A stretch of DNA of 64,000 nt. It comes from Treponema sp. UBA4873. GTDB lineage: Bacteria; Spirochaetota; Spirochaetia; Treponematales; Treponemataceae. The stretch is from assembly GCA_002399405.1 (NCBI GenBank), contig DHDP01000018.1:497339-561338 (forward strand), read 5' to 3'. The notes below the pieces were generated by a model. The model was given only the letters and a program-made list of their open reading frames with translations. It did not search any database and was not told where the DNA came from. Each line of letters begins with the position of its first letter. Positions within the stretch are counted from its first letter, which is position 1. Positions 57,524-64,000 of this stretch are shown here, in pieces. The position numbers were made by a program, and so were the translations under genes.

Positions 57524-58447
57524 TTACCCCTTTACGGAACCCGCAAGCAGACCGCGGACGAAGTAGCGCTGGAGGGAAAGGAACACGACGAGCGGAAGAA
57601 CCATCGAAACGAACGCGCCTGCGGTAAGCAGATGCCAGTCGGTGCCGAGTGTTCCGGCCATGTTCATAAGGCGGATTGTAACGACCTGCATTTCCTGCGC
57701 CGCACCGCTGAGAAACACAAGCGCGACGAGAAGGTCGTTCCACACCCAGATGAACTGGAAGATTGCGAATGAAGCGAGAGCCGGTACGCTCAGCGGAATT
57801 ATTAATTTGAAGAAACAGTCGAAGTGGCTCGAACCGTCTATAAAAGCGGATTCGAGAATGCTGCGCGGAATGGTCGATATGTAATTGAACAGTATGTACG
57901 TAGCGAGCGGCAGACCGAATCCCGTATGTGCAAGCCATATGCCCAGATACGTTCCGTTAAGTCCGATTTTCTGATAGTCGCGGAGAATAGGGATAAGCGA
58001 TATCTGCAGCGGGACCACAAGCAGCGCGATAATCATGGCGAACAGTATTTTCCGTCCGGGAAAACTGAGCCACGCAAAACCGTATGCCGCGGCTGCCGCG
58101 ATGAAAATCGGGATGATGACGGCGGGGAGCGTAACGGTAATGCTTGAAAGAAACGCGCTGAGCATCGTCGCGCCGCGCGTGACGATTACGCCGGTGTCTT
58201 TTCCCGCGACTGTGTAGCGCTGTCCGAACAGAACCTGCCCGTAATTGTCGAGCGTGAACGATTCAGGCGTTTTGAATGCCTGCCACCAACCCGACGACGA
58301 AACGGCGTCCTTCGTGCGGAACGACGTGACCAGAATGCCGATTGTCGGCAGCGACCAGATAACGCATAAAACAATAAGTACAGCGGTGATTATTCTCCGT
58401 GACAGAGCCGTTTTCGTCCGCCACGTTTTTGACATTGCCTGACTCAT
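57524..58447 (-). CDS. Alpha-glucoside-type ABC transporter permease (AglG/MalG type)
   Basis: 307 residues from ATG 58447, with AGGAGG upstream; a much longer frame from 58639 overlaps the preceding permease and was rejected. Six hydrophobic segments; EAA loop ILESAFIDGSSHFDCFFKLIIPL, and the typical end RYFVRGLLAGSVKG. The start overlaps the previous stop (TGATG). With the next gene upstream it forms the membrane channel. No ATPase is encoded in this operon. Confidence 0.93.
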   Translation of the reverse strand: MSQAMSKTWRTKTALSRRIITAVLIVLCVIWSLPTIGILVTSFRTKDAVSSSGWWQAFKTPESFTLDNYGQVLFGQRYTVAGKDTGVIVTRGATMLSAFLSSITVTLPAVIIPIFIAAAAAYGFAWLSFPGRKILFAMIIALLVVPLQISLIPILRDYQKIGLNGTYLGIWLAHTGFGLPLATYILFNYISTIPRSILESAFIDGSSHFDCFFKLIIPLSVPALASFAIFQFIWVWNDLLVALVFLSGAAQEMQVVTIRLMNMAGTLGTDWHLLTAGAFVSMVLPLVVFLSLQRYFVRGLLAGSVKG

Positions 58448-59511
58448 CAGAACACCTCCTTTTTGCTGAATTCCTTCAGGTTGTACCAGATAACGGGACT
58501 TACCGCGAGAAGAATGACAATCGCGATTGCCGACCCCCTGCCGTAATGAAGGAATTTGAACATCTGCTTGTACTGCTGGCTTGCAAGAACTTCCGTTCCG
58601 TACAGGCCGTTCGTCATGGAGAAAACTATATCGAAGCATTTCAGCGCCGCAAGAAGAATTGTCGTGGACACCGTGACGATGCTTCCCGCAATATCAGGGA
58701 TAATAATGCTCATGAGGATTCTGAATTCGCCTGCTCCGTCGATACGCGCCGCTTCAATCATGTCCGAAGAAACAGCTTTGAGCGCTGCGGAAAATACGAC
58801 GAGCGCGAACCCCGTCTGAAGCCAGACGAAAATTGCAATCAGGAACAGATTGTTCGCCGGTGCCGTTCCGAGCCAGTTGTGCGGTTTTCCGCCGCATGCA
58901 GTAACGATTGCGTTGAGCAGACCGATCTGATTGTCGCCTGCGGGGCGGTATGCATAAATAAATTTAAAGATGACGCCCGCGCCGACGAGCGAAATCGCCA
59001 TCGGAAGAAAGATAAGCGTTTTACCGAATTTTTCTATGTTCGAACGGTCCGCAAGCACGGCCGCTATAAGTCCGAACAGCACGCTGAATACTGTTCCGAA
59101 AACAAGCCAGATGACAGTGTTGCGGATTGAAACGAGCATCGTGGAATCGGTGAACACGTATTTGTAGTTTTCAAATCCGACGAAATGTTCGCTCCGTTTG
59201 TCCATAAAGCTCAGAATAAGGCTCCTGACAGTCGGAAGAAAAAGATACCATCCCATAATGAGTATCGCGGGGCCGATGAAAATATACGGAATCACGGCAT
59301 TGTACTGCTTTGTCTTCAGAAGCTGGGCGATCAGATTGAGAGAGTAGAAAAGAAGCAGTACGCTCGCTGTTCCCCAGACAACGGCAAAGATCGTCGTCAG
59401 TATCTGGTTCATCATACCGGTACGGAGCAGCATAAAGCCGCCCGCCATAATAACAACGGTGAGAGGTATGATATACAGCGTTTTCAGTTTTTCAGAAGTT
59501 GCTGCATCCAT
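58447..59511 (-). CDS. Alpha-glucoside-type ABC transporter permease (AglF/MalF type)
   Basis: 354 residues from ATG 59511, with AGGAG upstream; the extended frame from 59592 crosses an intergenic hairpin and was rejected. Two extra N-terminal hydrophobic segments (about 14-32 and 38-60) precede six permease helices. The EAA loop is IEAARIDGAGEFRILMSIIIP. Features such as the long N-terminus and GGKPHNWLG resemble AglF-like permeases of alpha-glucoside importers. Confidence 0.93.
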   Translation of the reverse strand: MDAATSEKLKTLYIIPLTVVIMAGGFMLLRTGMMNQILTTIFAVVWGTASVLLLFYSLNLIAQLLKTKQYNAVIPYIFIGPAILIMGWYLFLPTVRSLILSFMDKRSEHFVGFENYKYVFTDSTMLVSIRNTVIWLVFGTVFSVLFGLIAAVLADRSNIEKFGKTLIFLPMAISLVGAGVIFKFIYAYRPAGDNQIGLLNAIVTACGGKPHNWLGTAPANNLFLIAIFVWLQTGFALVVFSAALKAVSSDMIEAARIDGAGEFRILMSIIIPDIAGSIVTVSTTILLAALKCFDIVFSMTNGLYGTEVLASQQYKQMFKFLHYGRGSAIAIVILLAVSPVIWYNLKEFSKKEVF

Positions 59512-59565
59512 GAATTGTCTCCTATAAAAACTCCGCGTTAGCGGTACGTCAGGAGGACGCAGATC

Positions 59566-59720
59566 GCAGTTTTCGCAACGCGGAAACTGCATATGATAAA
59601 AAGTACACGGACGTACTTTTTATCATTCCTCCTTAATAATTGTGAAAATTACAGAAATAGAGGGAATGCGGCAGTTCCGTACGTGAAAAATTTTACGCGA
59701 AATTTTCGAAACTGCCGCAT
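59566..59720 (-). other. Three strong hairpins between the binding-protein and permease genes
   Basis: HP1: GCAGTTTTCGC (59566-59576) with GCGGAAACTGC (59580-59590). HP2: ATGATAAAAAGTAC (59593-59606) with GTACTTTTTATCAT (59613-59626), 14 bp perfect. HP3: ATGCGGCAGTT (59666-59676) with AACTGCCGCAT (59710-59720), 11 bp perfect. They fill most of the 256-bp gap and probably stabilise the binding-protein mRNA or limit read-through into the permease genes. Confidence 0.75.
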
Positions 59721-59767
59721 CAGATGCTGCACCGTATTGTCAGCAGAACAACAGAGCATGCGCCGCT

Positions 59768-61075
59768 TTAATTGCTCTTAGGCCAGCTCTTTTCGATTGT
59801 GGTGAGAACCGTCTTTGCATCTTTTCCGTTGACGTAATCGACCATACCGGTCCAGAACGTACCGGCGCCTACTTCGGCAGGCATCAGGTCGGATCCGTCA
59901 AAGCGGAACACGGTTGCGTTTACAAGAATCTTTGCAAGATCGCGTTCGATTGCGTTGCCGTAATCGTTGAAATTCTGATTCTTGTGAGGGAACAGCGCAC
60001 CGCCGACTTTTGCCCACGGAGCGCACGCTTCCCACGTCGTAAGGAATTCAAGAAATTCCTGCACCCCTTTTTTATCGTTGAAAGCAACGAACTGATCGCC
60101 GCTTCCGAGAACGGGCGTGCCGTATTTCGGATCGATTGCGGGGAGCGCAAACACGCCGACTTCATTCTCCAGATTTGCCTGAATGTTTTCCGGCATGAAT
60201 CCCGTGATGAAGTTGCCCTGACGGTTCATGTACGCTTTCGGAGGATTTGTGAACAGCGGTTTTATTGAATCACCGTAGCTCTGCGTAAGAATGTTCGTCG
60301 TTCCGCCGTATACGTATTTGTCGTTGAGCATGATTTCGCCTACGTATTTGAGTGCGTTCTGAACGGCCGGATCGTCGAACGGAATCGTGTGGTTAACCCA
60401 TTTATCGTATACATCGGGACCTGCAGTACGAAGCATGACGTCCTCGAGCCAGTCCGTACCGACCCATCCCGTTGAACCGCCCGCTTCGAATCCGATAGAC
60501 CACGGCGTGTCGCCGTTTGCAGCCATTTTGTTTTCAAGGGTGCGGAGTTCGTCCCACGTCTTCGGAACAGTGTATCCCTTCGCTTCCCATGCTTTTTTCG
60601 GATACCACACGAAGCTCTTCGCACTGATGCGGTAGAAAACGCCGTACACTTTTCCGTCTTCGGCCGTACCGAGCTGCTTCCATACAGGTGCATAATTTTC
60701 ATCAATCTTAGTGACAACTTCTTTGGAAAGTGGTTTAATAAAGCCGCGGCGTGCAAAGTTCTTCATCATGCCGGGTTGCGGAAGGGCAGCGATGTCGGGA
60801 GGGGTTCCCGCTTCTGCCTGCACCAGAATCTGCGTTTCGAATTCCGGACTGCCTTCGTAGACAACATTGTAGCCGGTTTTCGCGTTGAAGATTTTGACAA
60901 TTTCGTCAAAACGCGCTCCTTCTTCTCCGCGGAAATTACCGAAGATGCGTATGGTTTTATCCTCGGTTTTTTTCGCGGCAGAAGATTTTTTGTTTCCTTT
61001 TCCCCAGGTCCAGGAAACAGTTCCTACCACAGCTGCCGCACACAACAGCGCTGCAGCTTTCATACCCTTATTCAT
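59768..61075 (-). CDS. Alpha-glucoside-type ABC transporter substrate-binding protein
   Basis: 435 residues from ATG 61075, with AGGAGG upstream; the longer frame from 61132 overlaps the LacI gene. An N-terminal hydrophobic stretch (KAAALLCAAAVVGTVSW) is a signal peptide without a convincing lipobox. Family 1 binding-protein features: FNAKTGYNVVYEGS, VQAEAGTPPDIAALPQPG, SFVWYPKKAWEAKGYTVPKTWDEL and GSTGWVGTDWLEDVMLR. The W-rich pocket and gene context suggest an alpha-glucobiose or related sugar. It lies 13 bases after the LacI gene. Confidence 0.9.
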   Translation of the reverse strand: MNKGMKAAALLCAAAVVGTVSWTWGKGNKKSSAAKKTEDKTIRIFGNFRGEEGARFDEIVKIFNAKTGYNVVYEGSPEFETQILVQAEAGTPPDIAALPQPGMMKNFARRGFIKPLSKEVVTKIDENYAPVWKQLGTAEDGKVYGVFYRISAKSFVWYPKKAWEAKGYTVPKTWDELRTLENKMAANGDTPWSIGFEAGGSTGWVGTDWLEDVMLRTAGPDVYDKWVNHTIPFDDPAVQNALKYVGEIMLNDKYVYGGTTNILTQSYGDSIKPLFTNPPKAYMNRQGNFITGFMPENIQANLENEVGVFALPAIDPKYGTPVLGSGDQFVAFNDKKGVQEFLEFLTTWEACAPWAKVGGALFPHKNQNFNDYGNAIERDLAKILVNATVFRFDGSDLMPAEVGAGTFWTGMVDYVNGKDAKTVLTTIEKSWPKSN

Positions 61076-61088
61076 ATAAGGCCTCCTG

Positions 61089-62114
61089 TTATATTGTGCT
61101 TCCGGCTTTCGTGCCGGTTGTAGCCCGTTCAATAACCCTGAGCTGGATATGCACTTTGCGTGCCGTTCTGCCCGGGTCTCTCTGCCGTTCGAGAATGAGT
61201 TCCGCGGCCGTCCTGCCGCTTTCGTCGAGCTCCTGGCTCACCGTCGTCAGATTCAGATACTCGGTAAAATCAAGATTGTCGAATCCGACGACGGCAATAT
61301 CCTCAGGAATCCGTATACCCTTTATTTTTGCAAGTTTCATCACGCGGATTGCTATAAGGTCGCTCGAAGCGAGAATACAGTCGGGCAGGTCCTCCTGAGA
61401 AAGCAGCCCGGAGATTCCCTCGTCGACTTTCTGATCGGTGAGCTCGCCGAGCCACGTGTGGTTCGGCAGAACACTGATGCCGTGCTTCGCAAAGTATTTT
61501 GTAAATCCTTTCAGGCGTTCCTCCGTAGCGGGAACAGCGTATGTTTTATTCGACGATTCGCCGACGAATCCCGGCTTACGGTATCCTCTGTTAAACAGAA
61601 ATTCTGCGGCGCATTTTCCGCCGGCTTCGTTGTCGATGGAGACGGAATCAAATCCTTCCTTGTTCGATTCGACGAAACAGACGGGAATTTCCGATTCACG
61701 CAGCTTCGAAAGCATCGTATCGGTAGGTTCGAGGCACAAAACGATAAGCCCGTCGACGCGCCTGCTGCCGGAAAGCATATCGATGTATTCGAGCATTTCT
61801 TCCTGACTCTCGATCGAATAGACGACGATTTCGTAATGGTGACCCGATAATACGCTTGAAATACCGCGCAGACGCTGCATGAACGACGGCTGCGTGAAGA
61901 ACGGAGCAATAACGCCGATTTTCTTGTACGACTGACGTGCGTTTGCGACAGCCGCAGCTTTCGGAATAAAGTGGAGGGAAGCGATGGCAGCCAGCACCGT
62001 GTCGCGTTTGACGGCGTTCACTTTCGACGGTTCGTTGAGAACGCGGGAAACAGTGGCGGGGCTTACCTGTGCTTTCTTTGCGACATCATAAATCGTTGCG
62101 GCATTCTGCGGCAT
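61089..62114 (-). CDS. LacI-family transcriptional regulator
   Basis: 341 residues from ATG 62114, with AAGGA upstream. The helix-turn-helix and hinge are in ATIYDVAKKAQVSPATVSRVLNE (residues 4-27, in two parts), followed by a periplasmic-binding-protein-like effector domain with KIGVIAPFFTQPSF, VDGLIVLCLEP and IAVVGFDNLDFTEYLNLTTV. It is the first gene of the importer/phosphorylase operon and would respond to the transported sugar or a product. Its own promoter carries an inverted repeat over the start-site region, which implies autoregulation of the whole operon. Confidence 0.95.
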   Translation of the reverse strand: MPQNAATIYDVAKKAQVSPATVSRVLNEPSKVNAVKRDTVLAAIASLHFIPKAAAVANARQSYKKIGVIAPFFTQPSFMQRLRGISSVLSGHHYEIVVYSIESQEEMLEYIDMLSGSRRVDGLIVLCLEPTDTMLSKLRESEIPVCFVESNKEGFDSVSIDNEAGGKCAAEFLFNRGYRKPGFVGESSNKTYAVPATEERLKGFTKYFAKHGISVLPNHTWLGELTDQKVDEGISGLLSQEDLPDCILASSDLIAIRVMKLAKIKGIRIPEDIAVVGFDNLDFTEYLNLTTVSQELDESGRTAAELILERQRDPGRTARKVHIQLRVIERATTGTKAGSTI

Positions 62115-62132
62115 ATCCGTTCCTTGTGTCTG

Positions 62133-62187
62133 TGAAACTGCTTTCACGAAACCAGTTTCAGTATACAGCGAGATTCCGAATTGTCAA
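62133..62187 (-). promoter_or_regulatory. Promoter and operator of the LacI-led phosphorylase operon
   Basis: On the minus strand TTGACA (62187-62182), a 16-bp spacer and TATACT (62165-62160). The perfect inverted repeat TGAAACTG-N12-CAGTTTCA spans 62133-62160, covering the start-site region; its inner bases add TTTCACGAAA. LacI-type operators often have such TGAAA/TTTCA half-sites. Confidence 0.75.
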
Positions 62188-62224
62188 GAAAATTCGAACG
62201 GAAAATGATTTTTTCGAAATGCGG

Positions 62225-64000
62225 TTAAAAACGGATATTTCCTATATCGAGCGATATGAAGGGAAGCACATATCCCTTCGTCGTACCTGTTCCGACGCGC
62301 AGAAGAATGCCGAAGTTGTCCTGAATACGAATGCCCGCGTCGAATGAAGCGCGCCACTGCAGGTTTTCGAGAGACAGTTCCGCATAGCTGTCCCAGCTGT
62401 TTCCCACGGCACCGGAGATGAAAAGCATCGTTTTCATGCCGAATACGGTCAGATCAGTCCTGGGGGAGAACTGAAGTGTGCCGCTTATTGCAGCCTTGTG
62501 GATACGCCACGGAGCCTGCGCGGAAATCTGCGGGAAAAACCGGCGGTCGGCGAGAGAGAATCCGTATACCGGCTTGAGCCCGCTGAATTTGTTCAGCTGC
62601 TGGCTGATGTCGGTGCCGGCGAATCCGTCGAAAATAAGGTTGAACGCATTCCCCAGCGGTACAGCGCCGATGAAATCAGCCTGCGTTATGTCGAAGAGCG
62701 ACACATCCGCCTGTTTACTTATAGGAAGAACGCCTGTTCCCTGTATTGAAACATACGCGCCGCTTGTCGGAAAGCAGGTGGAGTCGAGCGTGTTGAGCGT
62801 AAAATTTCCGAAAAAGTCACCCGTCATCATTGACACGCCGTCAGCGACGGCATCGCGCGTGTCGAACCAGTTTATCCCGGCGCCTGTTGAAAAAACATTG
62901 CTCGTTCCCGCAAGCGTTACGCCGAATTTCTGATTTGCGGACGCCTTCTGTATCGTCATGAGCGACGAAGGGTAGTACGCCCATCCGGCGCTCGTGTTGT
63001 ATGCGCTGTCTTTGTAAACAAGCGTTGTCTGTGAAAACACGCGGGAGCCGAGCGGATGGCGGAACATGAGTTCGCCGCTGAACCCGTTGAATGCCGAAAT
63101 TTTTGCCGAGATGACGGAGCCGTATCCGGTAAGTCCCCGCCACTGAATGTCCGAAGAAAGCGCAACGCCGAGCGTCGAATCCATTGCAACAGTTCCGGCA
63201 AGATCTCCGCTGAAAAGAATCATGCCGTATTCCTTCTGCTCGGGACGCAGAATCAGTTCAAGCGTGCGGTTTCCTTCGCCGCCCGTTATCCTTGTTACGA
63301 CATTGCGGTATTTGCCGGTGTAGTAAATCGAGTCGGATAATTCCATAAAATCCGATTCGGTAAAATCCTTACCTTTGATTTTGTCGTACTGCTTTGTAAT
63401 GAACGCTTCGTCGGCCCTGTCTGCGTTTTGAATCGAAAGATGATTGACGGAAAGATATGTGTTGTCGCCGTACGAAGGTTTGTATTTTTTTTCCGTCCGC
63501 TTTTCTGCAGCCGCCTTTCCGTCCGGAAAAATCCGGTTATACAGCGCTTTGCACGCCGTCCGGTACTGTTCCATTGATTTTTTGCTTGCGCTGTATATCT
63601 TCGCTCCGCGGGCATATGATATGAGCGTTTCACCCGCGTAATCAGGATATATGTTAAGCGCGACGAACTGATTGTTGTTTCTGTTGCGGGCAGCCTGATC
63701 CATGTTTATCATCTGGAGAACAGCGACAAGCGGATTCGCGTCGAACTTCTGCGGATCGTTTTCCATACCGTCCGACAGCGACGAGACGATGATTATGTCG
63801 TATCCCATCTTTACGGCGACGTCCACGGGCGTGTCGTCGAGCGCAAGTCCGTCAACATAATACTGACCGTTTTTTTCGAACGGACGGAAGAGACCGGGAA
63901 TGCTTATACTCGACCGCACAGCCTCCGCAATGTCGCCGCTGTCGAGCACTTCGATTTCACCTTTAATAAGATTCGTCGTGACCGCGCGGAACGGAACGGG
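62225..64000 (-). CDS. Patatin-like phospholipase with Omp85-type barrel (5' end outside window)
   Basis: 592 residues are visible; the frame runs off the right edge, and the upstream codons (PFRAVTTNLIKGEIEVL) are in frame. The visible patatin part has DSGDIAEAVRSSISIPGLF and the catalytic-dyad Asp in YYVDGLALDDTPVDVA; the G-x-S-x-G serine lies outside. After a POTRA-like segment comes a beta-barrel of the Omp85 type ending in a C-terminal Phe (LDIGNIRF). This layout matches type Vd autotransported lipases (PlpD/FplA). The protein would be in the outer membrane with a surface-exposed or released lipase. Confidence 0.88.
   Translation of the reverse strand, partial: PVPFRAVTTNLIKGEIEVLDSGDIAEAVRSSISIPGLFRPFEKNGQYYVDGLALDDTPVDVAVKMGYDIIIVSSLSDGMENDPQKFDANPLVAVLQMINMDQAARNRNNNQFVALNIYPDYAGETLISYARGAKIYSASKKSMEQYRTACKALYNRIFPDGKAAAEKRTEKKYKPSYGDNTYLSVNHLSIQNADRADEAFITKQYDKIKGKDFTESDFMELSDSIYYTGKYRNVVTRITGGEGNRTLELILRPEQKEYGMILFSGDLAGTVAMDSTLGVALSSDIQWRGLTGYGSVISAKISAFNGFSGELMFRHPLGSRVFSQTTLVYKDSAYNTSAGWAYYPSSLMTIQKASANQKFGVTLAGTSNVFSTGAGINWFDTRDAVADGVSMMTGDFFGNFTLNTLDSTCFPTSGAYVSIQGTGVLPISKQADVSLFDITQADFIGAVPLGNAFNLIFDGFAGTDISQQLNKFSGLKPVYGFSLADRRFFPQISAQAPWRIHKAAISGTLQFSPRTDLTVFGMKTMLFISGAVGNSWDSYAELSLENLQWRASFDAGIRIQDNFGILLRVGTGTTKGYVLPFISLDIGNIRF

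Overview
The window is one contiguous stretch of a spirochaete chromosome, most likely a Treponema of intermediate GC content. The pointers are a class I lysyl-tRNA synthetase, an EF-G of the spirochaete/mitochondrial EF-G1 type, BspA-like 23-residue leucine-rich repeats, a stand-alone FlhB C-terminal domain next to a FlgM-like protein, and several treponeme-type proteins of unknown function. No database search was possible; names rest on motifs, lengths and gene order.

Layout. 0-8.5 kb: the 3' part of a MalK/UgpC-type sugar ABC ATPase, a BspA-repeat protein coupled to a PaaI-like thioesterase, an ilvD-ilvB-DtxR-like cluster, and cstA. 8.6-13.5 kb: an exported protein, argH, and a polar amino-acid ABC transporter. 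13.5-19 kb: the rpsP-khpA-rimM-trmD-rplS operon, then a flagellum-related string (FliK-like, FlhB C-terminal-like, YraN, FlgM-like). 19-22 kb: two SnoaL-like proteins with a divergent TetR regulator, and an AraC regulator diverging from 22-27.7 kb, a GH78 alpha-L-rhamnosidase with a sugar ABC importer that has no ATPase. 27.8-34.4 kb: tRNA-Leu, tatD, pgi, lysS and a chemoreceptor. 34.4-39.2 kb: a BMP-type (nucleoside-like) ABC importer with a MarR regulator. 39.3-45 kb: a membrane protein, a candidate structured small RNA, EF-G with a RecA-fold ATPase, and an envelope protein. 45-50.7 kb: SPOR protein, coaE, polA, a roughly 610-bp MITE-like element and a 2H phosphoesterase. 50.8-54.3 kb: a two-component system and a tannase-like esterase. 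54.4-62.1 kb: a LacI-controlled operon for an alpha-glucoside importer and a GH65 phosphorylase fused to beta-phosphoglucomutase. The window ends inside a patatin/Omp85 protein.

How the parts fit. Both CUT1-type sugar importers (24.7-27.7 kb and 57.5-61.1 kb) lack an ATPase, so a shared MalK/MsmX-type ATPase such as the one at the window start could energise them. In the 54-62 kb operon, an imported alpha-glucobiose would be phosphorolysed to beta-glucose-1-phosphate, isomerised to glucose-6-phosphate by the fused mutase, and passed to glycolysis through Pgi.

Main novelties. (1) About ten genes have a sigma70-like promoter whose predicted +1 falls on or next to the start codon with no Shine-Dalgarno sequence, which suggests frequent leaderless mRNAs. 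(2) A 240-nt structured RNA candidate at 40.13-40.37 kb carries a 15-codon ORF behind a strong ribosome binding site. (3) A MITE with 20-bp termini, an internal 114-nt hairpin and four repeats at exact 22-bp phase forms the end of a gene. (4) A 14-residue leader peptide overlaps the phosphorylase start codon.
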